From contig OX359200.1 of NCBI GenBank assembly GCA_947172415.1, positions 5,210,501 through 5,274,500 of the forward strand: a stretch of DNA of 64,000 nucleotides, in the 5' to 3' direction. Made by a program: the position numbers and the translations under genes. Shown here piece after piece: positions 1 through 13,900 of the stretch. Each line of letters starts with the position of its first letter. The first letter of the stretch is position 1. Below the pieces are notes generated by a model. It saw only the letters and a list, made by a program, of their open reading frames with translations, did not search any database and was not told where the DNA came from. The stretch is from Chondrosia reniformis (Eukaryota; Porifera; Demospongiae; Chondrillida; Chondrillidae).

Positions 1-270
1 AATAAGGTAATTAAAGAGCTCTACTAAATGAACAGCTGTGACTGCTTTATTGGAGACATTGTTAGACCAAAAGGCTTTATCCTGACAGACTTCTATATAT
101 TGGGACTTCCTACAGGTATAGGCACTATGAATAAGGTTAGTAATCTTATCTTTAAGTAGGTTATGGGGGATCGCTGTATATAATGTAGAAAAATCAAAAC
201 TAGCTAGCTGGGCTTTTCTAGTGGGTATAGACCTAAGACTATCTAAGACTTCTATAGTGAGTTTTCTACT
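1..270 (-). mobile_element. Penelope-like retroelement, reverse transcriptase fragment
   Basis: Read on the minus strand, one frame is open from about position 270 to the window edge. It contains the motif SFDFSTLYTAIPHNLL, typical of the finger/palm region of Penelope-like element (PLE) reverse transcriptases, followed by a charged helical stretch. Only this part of the RT is in the window, so the element continues to the left or is truncated. It sits in what should be intron sequence upstream of the first FN3 exon of copy A, because sequence from about 360 onward matches the corresponding intron of copies B and D. The family call is from motif recognition only. Confidence 0.7.
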
Positions 271-893
271 ATCCAAAAGGCATTAACACCAGTATTCCTA
301 TATATACCTAGGCAGTATTCTCTAAAATGTTTGAAAATTAGTCTGAGTGCCGAATTTAGAAATCTAACACTGAATCAATGGCAGAGAACTGGTGGTCATA
401 ACCAACTGTACTGGTTTTGATTCCAAGTGTAGTTGTTTACTTTCTTCTATGTTTACTTGTAACTAGTAAAAGTAATTGTATACATACAATCATCGAACTT
501 ATCTTTTATATAAATCATCTTTTTGACTTTCTGAACATCTTAAATCACTATTAATAATCCTTTTGTTATTGAACATTTGACTCTGCATGTGTGTCTATAC
601 TTTCAGAACTGCTACTTTTATGTAAGACTTGCCCCTTCCTGCATGGGAAATGAAATGATTGGATCAAGTGTCTACATATACAAAGAAGGCACCTTTGACC
701 TACAGTGGTACATAGTCATGATCACAGCTCATAAAGAAGACCCATGTACAGTGGTGAAGCAATTAGTGTGCAGTAATAAATTGAATTGTGTTCCTAGATG
801 ATTGATGAAATCAAACAATGATCCTGCTAAAATATCTATTAATGATGTCTGGAAATGTGTGGAGTCATATTTTATTGCTTTCCGTTGCCACAG
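271..893. other. Intron sequence upstream of copy A FN3-1 exon
   Basis: No exon is visible here. From about 360 the sequence is collinear with the introns preceding the FN3-1 exon of copy B (about 11283-11800) and copy D (about 35945-36650), including the segment that reads ggtcataaccaactgtactgg. Short open frames here are not conserved as protein between copies. Confidence 0.6.
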
Positions 894-3800
894 TGACTCC
901 ATCTCCAGTACCTGTAATACCTCCACCATCTCAAGTCCAAGGTGTAATGGTAACTCAAAGTGGAACATCCTTGACTGTTTCATGGACTGCAGTTACTGTA
1001 ACTGATCCAAAGTATGCTATATTATATGTAGTCAGGTATTCAACTGATAGGGGTACTCAGACAGATCCACCATCTGATGCTATGAAGAGATCGGGAATTA
1101 GATCTACATCAATTACACTAACAGGACTTCAATCAAATACCACCTACTATGTTTGGGTAGCAGCTGAAATCCTTGGTGCTGGAGTGCAAGGACCTTACAG
1201 TACAAGATTTCCCAATGAAGGTATATAAAGTTACATGTTGTAGATTTATTAGATGGATAGACAGAAGTATCATCTATAATATGTTTATTTTACTGCAATC
1301 TTAAGTATAATTAACCAATTAAGCATTATTGTTATATACATATGTATATCACTATTATAATGATGGCTTCTATATTCAGACTGAAAATAAAAACAGTTGC
1401 TAAAGTTGTTAATTTATTCTAATAAAACCACAGTGACTGTTACTAGGGGTACATTGGATGGATTTCCATTCTTAGTAATCTCTTGGAATAGGGAGGTGGA
1501 ATCCAGCATAACTTACATTGTGAGGTATTCAGTTGATAGTGGTACTGAAACAGAACCACCATCTGGAGCATCCACTGTATCAGGAATCCTAGATTCACCC
1601 GTAACACTAGTCAAACTTGCACAAGGTACAACATACTATATTTGGGTAGCAGCTGTTAGGAATGGTGAAGAGTCACCTTACAGTAGAAGAGTGTCAGTGA
1701 CCACTTATCAAGGTTTAGTTTATAAACATAGATATGTATTTAATTCTTGAACTGTATATATAGGTGTTTACTGTAAATATCCTTCACTATGAAGATAAAT
1801 TGAGCGCTGCAGCTTAAAGAAACACAGTAATACATGCATTATTATACTGCCTAAATCACTTGAAGGAGCTGCCCAAGACTAACCACATCTATCATGTTAA
1901 TCTGATTCAGAACTAGTACAGTGAACAAGGATACTATTGCCTCACTACGTACCTATGTATGAATATGTACGTATAATATTTCATTTTACTAATTACTGTC
2001 TGTATATGTGTATATATAGCCCCTCCAGTGGTCCAAGGTGTTACAGTTATTCCAAATGTGACTAAAATAAGTAAATCTCCGTCTTTGATTGTCGAATGGT
2101 CTGCTCCAGTTGGGGATGACATCACTTATGTAGTCCTCTACTCAACTATTAGACTGACTAATCCCCTGCAGGGTGCGGTGGAGAGGGAGGCATCTTGTCC
2201 CTTAATCTACCTGACTGGTCTCACCAGAGGTACAAGGTATTATATCTGGGTTTGTGCAGTGGCTAATGGTCTTCATGGACCATACAGTAGAGTAACCATG
2301 GCTACCACAGTAAACTGTAAGTAATACATACATATATACTGTATCGACAATAGAGTGCTATTACTGTATATATATGTATATAAATCAAATAAGAATTAAA
2401 AATGAAAAAGGAATAGAGATGACACTGCTTGTAGAATTCAGCAAATCTAGAAATATGATTACAAGATATTGACTATATTTAGTGGACCAGTGCTATATTC
2501 TGTCATAAGGTTATACATACAGTAGTTCCTTAGTCATGGCAGGGTGGACATTTTTTCATGTCAACTTCAGATTTTGTGGGCACCTTTCCAATCATTGTAT
2601 TTATTAGTATACTGTATAACTTACGTATCTTACTAAACTTACCTGTGTGTAAGTACTTTTCTTTTTAATGTTATACTGTGTGCATACAATTCAAATGTGA
2701 AATGTGATTATTAAGTATTTCTATATATAATACAGTTCCAGGTTCTCCAACAGCTCTTGATATTACTCCTCCATCTGAATCATGTGACCAACTGATGATA
2801 ACCTGGAAAGCACCATCTATCACTGGAGGACTACCTGTCAAGTATAAAGTATATGCCAACAATGAAACCCTGTTGTTATTAGATTCCAGAAATACAGTCA
2901 CCTTTACTGGTCTAACAGCTAACACGCAGTACACAGTGAGAGTAGTAGCTTTCAATGACTTGGGAGACGGAGGAGAAGTGGCAGGAACAGGGAAAACTAG
3001 ACCTAAAGGTTTGCTATACTAATTTATGCCATGGAACCTGCATGTCTGTACTATATTAGTCCAATCACCAATATATAGTATATAATACTATATATTACAT
3101 AATTTAAATGTCTAAGACTTGATTAAAGCGACCATTTCATGCCAAAACTGTCCTATGGAGAAGTGACTATTCAGAGAGGTTACATACAAGTCCATCTATA
3201 TAATGAATTGTGATATCTAATAAAGATGTATTTAAGTTAGTCATTACCTAAATTTATTTGCAGGCTTGATAGCAGTCAAATTGTCTACATCTTTTGCAAC
3301 ACAAATTGCTGTTGACATAGCTACAGCGTCTGATAGTCCATTGAATCTGTTCAGTTGCACCATTATGCCAAATAATAACCTCCCTCAGTCAAGACATATA
3401 ACTGGTTCTGAAGCTAAATATGTTGTGGATGGACTGAGACCAGGAGTGCATTATACTGTCAAATGTACCGCTTCATTTAATGGAATACAATATTGTGAAT
3501 CCGTCAGTAATTCATTAGGTATGAAAGATACATTTGTATATGCTCAATGCATAATGTATATTTCAATGATGTATAGAGATGCACCAGATGTAGATTAATA
3601 TCAGAGAGATAGAATTTACAAATGTTCCCTTCCCAGTGCTTCTACAATAACATTTGTATACAATATATGGAATACACAATGAACAATTCAATATTTCCAG
3701 GATGTTTCGATCCGGAGATCTTTCTCAACTAGTATAAAAACAATAAACTGACACGACTGAAAGAAACTCTTACTAAACCCTTAGTATGATATACTATATA

Positions 3801-6092
3801 TTTTCTACATATTTCTACCACATATTATTAAATTCTTATTACTCTAGTAACACCGACACTACCACCGCAAATCCAGCCCATTTCTATTACTATTCCAATA
3901 AGTACAGCACCTACTTTGATTATCTCATGGGATCGTATCATAAACTACGCCTACCAGGTGACATACACTGTGAGGTATTCAACAAGTAGAGGTACTACAA
4001 CAGAACCACCATCTGGAGCACCAACCATATCAGGAATTACTGGTACATCAACTGCAGTGACTGGACTTGCTCAAGGTACCACCTACTATATTTGGGTGAA
4101 GGCAGTAGCATCTGTTGGTGATGGACCTTACAGTACAAGAACTCAAACACGAACAATAAGAAGTAAGATCCTTAAACATTTACGTACGTTCCTTAATTTG
4201 ATGTGTTTATACATTAGTACCTTAAATGCGAAAGTGAAAAATGTGAATGACAAAAGGTTATGTAATTTGTATATACATATGTAAATGTATACAATTTTAA
4301 CACATACATGGATGTAATGTATAGCATATATTATTGGAAATCAAATGTGCATAATAGATTGCGAATTACAGGTGTATATAAGTAAATATAAAACTTAAGA
4401 TATACGGACTTGTATAATACAGATTTACCGAGGTGTCAAATCAATGCACATTAAAAGATTATGGATGCAGGCTAAAGTTGCAATCTCAGAGATATACATA
4501 CGTAAATTCACTTCCTGATCTACGTTCTGTACATAATTTACACTACAATCAATAATATTTATACGTATATAAAGATTTAATATAAATGGAATGTATATAA
4601 TACTAATAATATAATGTACATGTACGTACATATTCATGCATTATACAATATCCTTGTTCACTATACTAGTTCCAAATCAGATTAACATGACAGATGTGAT
4701 TGTAGTTAGTCAGTATCTTCTTTGGTCTAACTGGTCGGCTCCTTCAAGTGAGCGTCCAATTCAGCACTATGAAGTGGAGTACAGATCAGTGGATAGTGGA
4801 TCAACTGACTGGAACAGAGTATCAACAAACCCAACTACGACATCAGCTGCCTTAAAGAACCTTAAACCAGGAACTACCTACCAAGTGAGAGTGAGAGCTG
4901 TGTCTGATGTTGGAAGTGGAGAATGGAGTATCATAGTTAGTAGGACTACTTTTAATGGTACGTATGTTACTATAAGCATTGGACAGCTAATCTTGATATA
5001 TTCTTCTTTGTGTGTAAACGTTACAAGTTATTCATGTAGTGTTGATAAAACAACAGTTTTTATAAGAATGGCATAATTTTGACTGTTAGTATATGTATAT
5101 ACGTATCTGTTTCCCTGCTTGATATAATAGCATACATATATATATTTACTATCAGTAGTATCAGTGAAAGTATATCTAATGGTAGATGGTATGTGTGTAA
5201 ATTAGATACTTCATTATAATTATTTACAGTAGTAACCATTGTACCGTATGTTTATAAAATGTTTTTAAAGCAAGTGTAGACATGAAAACTGTACCATACT
5301 GTACATGTCCACATGTTCAACTCAGATACTGATGAGTGTGAAAGTGATAATGGAGGATGTCAACACATCTGTGTGAACACAATTGGATTATACTACTGTT
5401 TGTGTTTACCAGGATATACATTACATGAAGATGGGCACACTTGTGTGACGAGTGAGTAGATATACATGCATATATTCAATAACTCTGAATTAATTGTATG
5501 TTTGAGTATAGATACAGTGTTCATGTATACATACATACATGTACAGGTACATGCAGACATCATAGTTTTATATTATTCAATATAACTAGTATTAACTTTT
5601 TATTACCTTTCAGATGAAGAGATTTCTGTCAACTTTGAAATGATTGGTGTTTCTGGAAGAGAAGGACAAAGACTGGTTCTTGCTGTGGAGAGAATAGGAT
5701 GGACCGGAGCACCTTTATCAGTACCTGTTAGCATTCTTCATCTCAACACAAGCCTTCCTAATCAAGGTACAGACTATATTGTGAATTACCTTATGTTCCT
5801 TGGTAATTTGTATAGAATATAATTTGTGTTGCTATATATATTAAGATTAAAATTACAAATAATTCAGTTTTACTTCTTATACACAGCTAATGAGGGTGAC
5901 TATTCTCTGTTAACAAAAGAACTAACTTTCAATTCTATCTATGCATCAAATGAGAGACAAGTAGTTGCCATAGATCTGATTGAAGATGGTAATGAAGGGG
6001 AGGAGGATGAGCTGTTTTATGTCCTTCTTCATCCTCCTCCAGAAGTACAGAGCAAGACGAAATTAGTTACTTGTGTTATTCATGTCGGTTGA
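894..6092 (+). CDS. Ig/FN3/EGF/Calx-beta secreted protein, copy A (5' end missing)
   Basis: Ten exons are visible: FN3 exons 894-1220, 1434-1712, 2020-2316, 2736-3008, FN3-like 3264-3518, FN3 3848-4162 and 4670-4957, EGF 5326-5451, and Calx-beta in two exons 5614-5766 and 5887-6092 (TGA). All introns are GT-AG and all internal exons are phase 1-1, so each domain is a shuffling unit. FN3 motifs such as TTYYVWVAA and [16 protein letters not shown] are clear. The EGF has six Cys and the Ca-binding start DTDEC. The Calx-beta half carries EGDYS and [10 protein letters not shown]. The second FN3 exon is 12 nt shorter at its 5' end than in the other copies, still in frame. Signal and Ig exons are not in the window. 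A secreted adhesion or recognition role is inferred from the domains. Confidence 0.8.
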
Positions 6093-6342
6093 AACACTTA
6101 GTTTATCGTATTAGCGTATACCTTTTGTAAGCTTACAACATCATTTGGATTAGGCCGTATACCTGTGTGACCAGCTGCATGATTATATACAAGTTATTCA
6201 AATGAGTATACAGTATAGTCTCACAAGTGTACATGTGTATTGACTTTAATTGTCACAATATATAGATTATATAGTGATGTGTCACCTACGTATATATTAC
6301 CAGGAAAGCTTGCTAACATTTATCTTTCCAATAGTATCATAG
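6093..6342. other. Copy A 3' flank
   Basis: Sequence after the stop codon is strongly conserved downstream of copies B, C, D and the 62-kb remnant, for example the segment around tagcttttgtaagcttac. It is probably 3' UTR and flank copied with the genes. I did not find a convincing polyadenylation signal. Confidence 0.5.
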
Positions 6343-7262
6343 AGTACGGTAGTACTCCATAGTAGGGATGGCCAGAAAAAAAGATGGCCGCCCTATGTAA
6401 TGTATGGTGTCACGTGCACTGTGAAATCGACTGTAGCACTCGTCGTGAAGGAGCGCTCGAATTGTAATTGAATTCTAAACAAAAATATAAGTTACCCAAA
6501 GTTCAGAGATAACCATTAAATAAGCGGAAGACCAGCAGCGAACGAAAAAACCAAAAGCCGCCATCTTGAAAAATTCCTCACTTTCTCGGTCTTATTCTTC
6601 TTATTCTTTCTTTTCTTGAGCTACCGCTCGTGTCGAAGGAAATAACTTATTCCCGTTGATACAAATCGTACCAAATCGAACCTAAACTAGGGAATAGGCT
6701 ACAATAGGTTTGAACGCGTTCTACACGAAGCATGTTATTTCTGAAGGTGTTAAGAGTGAGACCATTTCGGACGCCATTTTCTAATTAAGATTTCTGGGTT
6801 ATATGCTCTCTCTCTCTTTGCAAATTTATCGCCAAGAGAACACTTACAAAATAAATTTTAACAAATAATATTAAGAAAAAAGGGGGGAAACAAGCAAAAT
6901 AAAAACATTTAAAAAAATGAAATTAGAAGTAGAGATGGCCCATGTAACAAATGACAAACACATCTGGAAAAAGTAGCGAAACAAGACAGTGATCATGTGA
7001 TAAGGCATACTGAAATTTAAGTGACTTAACCATACACATCGCTTCTATGTTTGGGCGCACCATCCCTACTTCAGCTATCATGATACTGGTGCGCCCAAAC
7101 ATAGAAGTGATGTGTATGGTTAAGTCACTTAAATTTCAGTATGCCTTATCACATGATCACTGTCTTGTTTCGCTACTTTTTCCAGATGTGTTTGTCATTT
7201 GTTACATGGGCCATCCCTACTTCTAATTTCATTTTTTTAAATGTTTTTATTTTGCTTGTATA
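6343..7262. mobile_element. Non-autonomous foldback/MITE-type element
   Basis: An insertion of roughly 0.92 kb that is absent from the equivalent place after copies B, C and D, where the flanking text runs on directly. It begins with agagtacggtagtactc and contains tagggatgg at its left side and ccatcccta at its right side, a signature shared with elements at 12174-12955 and 22325-22735. Its right part is a very long inverted repeat (listed separately). No coding capacity is seen. A CT-rich microsatellite lies near 6805-6825. Confidence 0.65.
6890..7259. repeat. Near-perfect 173-bp inverted repeat
   Basis: Left arm 6890-7062 and right arm 7087-7259 are reverse complements with two mismatches by my reading and a 24-bp spacer. 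Transcription would give a long double-stranded RNA hairpin. It forms the right part of the foldback element in the copy A to copy B intergenic region. Confidence 0.9.
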
Positions 7263-7639
7263 TATATATTTAAATTTACAAAACTAGAAATTAGTTTTAA
7301 ATGGTATTTGTACACAATTATAATGATTTGTGTACATATGAAACAACACTGCATGTCACTAATAACGAAAATAATACTAATTTGATATACTGTATTATAC
7401 TATATATATGTGTACACATGCAGACAGAGCTATATATGCTTAAAATAGTGAATGATCATGAACTGTCTATATATGAGATAAGTGTAAGTAAATTAATATA
7501 GGGGCAGCCCCTATATATGTAAAATGTGAATCCAATCGATCCTTACTTGACAATCTTATGTAGTAGTGTGTCAAAATATTATGTTAACAATATAATACAT
7601 ATAAATAAACTAAACATACTGACTGACAGCCTATAATAA
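7263..7639. other. Intergenic sequence, copies A to B
   Basis: No gene seen. It is shared with the intergenic DNA after copy C (about 28380-28530) and before copy E (about 62865-63090). It contains the small palindrome taggggcagcccctat near 7499-7514, repeated near 62936-62951. Confidence 0.5.
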
Positions 7640-7976
7640 AGTATATACCTTCCTCTAACACTTCTTGCAGGCAGTCTCTAATTGATATGGAAAAGGAATT
7701 CAGCTGATATCATAATTAAAATCAATTGTATTCAGAAAATTACTGTCTTTTAGAGAAATTTGTCCTTTATTTAATTTATACTGCATGCTGTGGAATACAG
7801 TTTTGAGCAAAGGCTGACAGAGGCTTAATAAATATATACATTTAGCTTGTAACACCGCAATATTTTACAGTCTTTACAAAACGTAAAAAGACGTATAATC
7901 AAATTGTTGACCCGTTTGGCCATATTATCATTATATCTCCAGTCGAAGTACAGATTTTCCTAGAAAGGTGTCGCCA
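7640..7976 (+). promoter_or_regulatory. Type I upstream region of copy B
   Basis: About 340 bp directly upstream of the start codon is conserved before copies B, C (18690-19033) and E (63095-63431) but not before copy D. It includes a conserved segment with acgtaaaaagacgt, two ACGT cores 10 bp apart, about 85 bp before the ATG in copy B. Promoter or 5' UTR function is inferred only from position and conservation; no transcription start can be assigned. Confidence 0.4.
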
Positions 7977-10900
7977 ATGGTTTTTTCAACCAACTTTGTT
8001 TTCCTCATTTGCGTGATAATGACCGCTTGTAAGTTAAGAGTTAATCGATAATATAAGCATTTCAATAATGTAACTAATAAAATTGGGTCTATATAAAACG
8101 CCATACTGTGTAAAGCTAAATCATTAACCATTAGGACCCCTTTCACATTTAACAACATCTATATATTAGAACTCATTTAAGGTTATCTTTCGTCTTATTC
8201 TTATAAAATTGCGACAAAGATAATATGTTATTTCTAATCGCTACATGCTGTGTATATGATAATGTATGTAGACTTTGATCACTCTTATATTGTGTACAGT
8301 ACAAGTTACGACATCTCAGCCAACTACTATTGCAGTGGGGAGTATTAGTGATTCAACTACTACAATCTCTGTAACACCTACCATTGGTCAATCAGTAGAA
8401 CTGCAGTGTAGTGGGAGTGGTGTAGGTAAACAGTGGTACACTACAGGAAGTGTAATAAGATCCACTCAAAATGTAATAAGTACAAGAGGTGGAGCTATTA
8501 CTAGGACATTGGCTTTCTCTTCATTCACTCCAAGTCATGCTGGAACATACACTTGTTTGGTATCTTCTCCTGGTGATACTCAGACATACCCTGTGGTACT
8601 TGGTGAGTCTATATAGTACTCCTTTATCCATATAGTAGGTCACACAAAACAGACTAAAGAGGTGGTGTATGAAGATGTAGATTCAAAAGAGGTTGACCTC
8701 CTCCAGCCCAACCCATCTTATGTAACTGTTTCCTCTCCCCTCTCCTCGCCTGAAATGTCTGGTCAGGTGCAGGGTCCAGTGTATGAGGAGTGTGAGATGA
8801 GGGACAGAGAGGTGATTGAGGAGAACCCTGCTTATGGTGCAGCAATTGATGTTCAATATTTATATAATGAAGCCAATTTTTTAACATTCTGATTTTGTAC
8901 TTTCTGTATCTTTTACATCAGATGAGATTGCAATTGCTCTCATCATTCTTCATGTTTTGGTCCAATTATATACAGTACACACATATATAATATATTGTAT
9001 AGTATATTGTAACTTGTACTGTATATATATATAAATTTCTTTGTATATATAAATAGGAATGTTGTGTATTGTTATTGATTCTTAAGTGACTTCCTATACT
9101 GTTAACTGTTAACTTCATTTTCTATCAGCTTGTTTTCAAATGTCTTTTGTTACATAATATTGTAACACTTCCTCATTTAATAATTTAAAGGATAACTTAA
9201 CTCTATATATGGTAATTATTCCTATAAATGTTTGATGTATACACATCCATTGAGTTTAGATTGCTACTTTTATGTACATGTATGTACAAGCATGTAAATG
9301 CCTTATTTTAAACATTCAGACAAATTTATTTCCAAATGAAATTTACCATCAATTATCTGTTACAGTGGAAATGGGCTATGTACCTATATACATAATCGGT
9401 TATAGATACTTTCATGTTGATGTGACACTATGATATTAAGAGAATATAACTGATCCATTAATTGTTGATTGTATCCACTGGTAGGTATATAATTATTGAC
9501 CTACGTATATAGTTAATTTGGCACAAGTATTTAGGATATTGGGCATATATATGCATGTATATAACTTGCACATTATTGGCCTAATGTATGTGCATGCACT
9601 GCTTACTACACTATATATATAGGCTATAGCATTAAAATTACTGTTTTGATATGTAAGATTCAGTTATACATTTGTCGTTGAGGGTAAATTGATTTTACCT
9701 TGCATTAGAAGTGTTTTGGTGATGTCCATTTAGCACTCATTTTTGATGTTTTTAACCCATATGCACCAAGTAATTGCAAATCTACCCAAACGGCTGTGTA
9801 CAGAAGGCATTAGAATGAGAAGAGAAGGAACTACCAGCAACGTGTTTTAGAGATTGAACGTGGGTCTTTTACCCCCTTAGTTTTCTCAACAACAGGTGAC
9901 ATGCACGGGCCCTGCAGCTCCAGTACCTATGGGAGGCTATATAGCCTCTCTTCTTGCAGAGAAGAGGTCTGCCCCATACCACCATGTCATCAACTGGCTT
10001 TGTTGCCTGCTAAATGTTTCACTGTTGAGATCCACATTCATGTGCATTCGGGGTGCACGATCAACCTCAAATGGACCTGGCAGATCAGTAATACACGACA
10101 ACCTAGCAATGTTGGGCTCAGCTGCTAGATGACTTCTACGATCATGATAAATAAATGTATTTCTTACTCATACCATTATGTTGCACATCAGTATTATGTT
10201 ATCACCAAATGTTGTATATACCATTTTCAATTATTATTATTATAATTACAATGTCTATTTATAAATTCTGTAGTTAATCCATCAGCAACTAACACCTTAA
10301 CAGTTGGAAGGACTGATGATCCAACTACTCCTATCACTATAACACCTACCCTCAGTCAACCTGTAGAGTTGGAATGTGACAGACAGACTGCAGGAAAGAA
10401 CTGGTACACTGATGGAACTATAGTAACCAACACTCCTGGAGAACTTGCTACTTCAGCTGGAACTGTTAGAACACTATCTATTTCATCATTCAGTCCATCT
10501 CATGCAAAAGGATACACATGTACTGTGAATGGAGGTACATCTACTGCTTATCCTGTTATACTGGGTAAGTGAGGCAATATTTTTAAGGTTTTATGGTACA
10601 TATTTATGTAATGATAAATGATAGATAAGTTTATTGGAGCTATCTGCAGTGAAAATCGAGCTAGATTGAACGTTTCATCCCATAGGTCTTCATAGGTAAT
10701 AATGAGGAAAGGATTACGGTAGTTGGTTTAAATAGAAAAAGTGACAGGATTTGAAAATTGAATAGAAGTTCCAAAATAAAAAAATTAATTTCTGGTGTTA
10801 ATTGATTTATCAATTTGTTTCAAGTAGGGTTTTACCCTTTTAATGGAACCGCCATTTTATCAGCTACAATTTGATACCACGAAGAGCCAGGTCGCTCTAA

Positions 10901-13900
10901 AAAAATTCAAGAATTTTGTATCAAATTTGATACCGTGCGAGGGTATGAGGGATATTTATGTAATATTGACTGTCAATATTTTAACTATCTGATTGTCTAA
11001 GTGAAGGTTTATTATTTATGTAATTCAAAAGTGCAAAGTGTGTTCATGTTTCATTTAACTATGCATGAATTTCAACTAAAATGGTTAAAACTGACAAGTG
11101 AATTACATGATGGCAACTGGTTAAGATGGCCCCTCCCACTGGAGTGGACTGAGTATTTGATTATCAGTTTCTGATAAAGAGAATAACCACTAATTTGTGT
11201 AAATAGAAACTATAATAATTATTGCTTTGTTTATCATTATATACGTACATGTATATAAGCAGGTGGCATCAATAGAGCATCAACACTGAATCAATGGTAG
11301 AGAACTGGTGGTCATAACCAACTGTACTGGCTTTGATTCCAAGTGTAGTTGTTTTCTTTCTTCTATGTTTACTTGTAACTAGTAAAAGTAATTGTATACA
11401 TATATACAATCATCGAACTTATCTTTTATGTGAATCATCTTTTGACTTTCTGAACATCTTAAATCTTGATAATCCTTTTGTTGTTGGACATTTGACTCTA
11501 TACTTTCAGAACTGCTATACTTTTTTATATGACTTGCCCCTTCCTGCATGGGAAATGATATCAATGAAATAATTGGATCAAACAAAGAAGGCACCTTTGA
11601 CCTACAGTGGTACATAGTCATGCATGCTAGCTCATAAAGAAGACCCATGCACAGTGGTGAAGCAATTAGTGTGCAGTAATAAATTGAACTGTGTTCCTAG
11701 ATGATTAATGAAATCAAACAATGATCCTCAGGCTGCTAAAATTTCTATTAATGATGTCTGGAAATGTGTGGAGTCATATTTTATTGCTTTCCGTTGCCAC
11801 AGAAACTCCACCTCCAGTACCTGTAATACCTCCACCATCTCAAGTCCAAGGTGTAATGGTAACTCGAAGTGGAACATCCTTGACTGTTTCATGGACTGCA
11901 GTTACTGTAACTGATCCAAGGTATAGAATTTTATATGTAGTCAGATATTCAACTGATAGCGGTACTCAGACAGATCCACCATCTGATGCTATGAAGAGAT
12001 CAGGAATCAGTGCTACATCAACTACACTAACAGGACTTCAATCAAATACCACTTACTATGTTTGGGTAGCAGCTGAAATCCTTGGTGCTGGAGTGCAAGG
12101 ACCTTACAGTACAAGATTTCCCAATGAAGGTATAAAGTTACATGTCATAGATTTATTAGATACGTAGGTTATATATATAGATAAGAAATATTAAAAATTT
12201 TCTACAAAAATAGTGAAGATGTAGGGATGGCATAAAAAGTAGAGAAACAAGAAAGGGATGTTACACAGTGAAGCATTAGCTATATATGCATGAATCATAC
12301 AACACCCTTGCTTGTAGGATTCATGTATAGCTAATGCTTCACTGTGTAACATCCCTTTCTTGTTTCTCTACTTTTTATGCCATCCCTACATCTTCACTAT
12401 TTTTGTAGAAAATTTTTAATATTTCTAGTTTCTGTACTTTTTATGGAGCATGGGCTAGGAATTAGATTCATATAATTAAAATCATTTTGGATTCGCAATC
12501 TTCGACTGATTATGACGTCATTAAAATGGCGACTTTATTGAGGCCTTGACTCTAGGGTCATGAAAACCGTCATGCTCAATAATAGCGTTATCGCTCTCGC
12601 TTCTACAAAAGAATACAGCTCGGAAAATTTGCAGTAGTTTCGTGTAACAATTAGTCCAAAAGCTTATATAGTTTTTTAGTTATGGCTGACGAAGAAGAAG
12701 AAGAAGAAGAAGAAGAACATGAAGAAGACGAAAATGGGAATTTTTAAAGTTTATTATTTCGCCAGCGGGACATATCCGCTTGCTTTTAAGGTCTATTTAG
12801 AGTATGTATATTGTATATATAGCTATACAAAGCCTTGTTTTGTCGATTTTCGGCCTATTTCGGGATTTCGCTCCTATACCAATGTATGGGGAAAACGAAA
12901 AAAAAACGTGTCATCCCTACATAGGGAGTACTACCGTACTCCCTGATATAGAAGAAATCCCTATCATCTTTATAATATGTTTATAATACATGGTTTTACT
13001 GCCTGTGTGTAATTAACCAATTAAGCATCACTATTATATACGTACGTATATCACAAGGGAGTACACTTGGCCTGTGAACAGGCTATGATGATAAGCAAAA
13101 AATAATTACAGGAAAGTATTACGCCAATGCGATTAACCAGTCAAGTGACTGAAGTCTAATCTTGGCTGGGGACCGAAGTTATATTAAATTGGCAAACAAT
13201 ATATCACTATATATAAAGCTGTCATATTACTATTACTCTAGTATGTTGCTTATAATTTGTATAATTTATTCTAATAAAACCACAGCAAGCTTTCAAGTGA
13301 CTGTTACTAGGGGGACATTGGATGGATTTCCATTCTTAGTAATCTCTTGGAATAGGGAGGTGGAATCTGGCATAACTTACATTGTGAGATATTCAGTTGA
13401 TAGTGGTAGTAAAACAGAACCACCATCTGGAGCATCCACTGTATCAGGAATCCTAGGCTCACCTGTAACACTAGTCAAACTTACACAAGGTACAACATAC
13501 TACATTTGGGTAGCAGCTGTTAGGAATGGTGAACAGTCACCTTACAGTAGAAGAGTGTCAGAGACTACTTATCAAGGTTTAGTTAATAAGCACATATGCA
13601 GTTAATTCTTGTGTACTTTGAATACCCTTCACAATGAAGATAAATTGAGCACTGCACGCAGCTTAAAGGCATAATACATGCATATAAAGAAGCTGATTAG
13701 CCACAACCACATCTGTATTCTTATATTGACTTGGAACTATATAGTACATGCAGTGAACAAGGATATTGTATACTATTGCTTAACGATGTATGAATATATA
13801 TGTACGATCATTCATTTCATTTCACCAATTACTGTCTGTATATGTATATAGCCCCTCCAGTGGTCCAAGGTGTTACAGTTATTCCAAATGTGACTAAAAT

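Noticed and set aside
577..983. Overlapping short frames on both strands upstream of copy A FN3-1
   Set aside because: Intronic by comparison with copies B and D; frames are not conserved between copies.
2671..2955. Antisense open frame opposite the FN3-4 exon, seen in all copies
   Set aside because: It is open only because the sense exon is conserved. It has no domain, and the sense frame has splice sites and FN3 motifs.
4425..4637. Antisense frame before the FN3-7 exon, recurring in copies B and C
   Set aside because: Lies in conserved intron DNA, shows hydrophobic low-complexity sequence and is disrupted in copy D.
5887..6092. Possible transmembrane or GPI ending after the Calx-beta domain
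   Set aside because: The stop codon follows directly after HVG or RVS in all five copies, and no hydrophobic segment precedes it.
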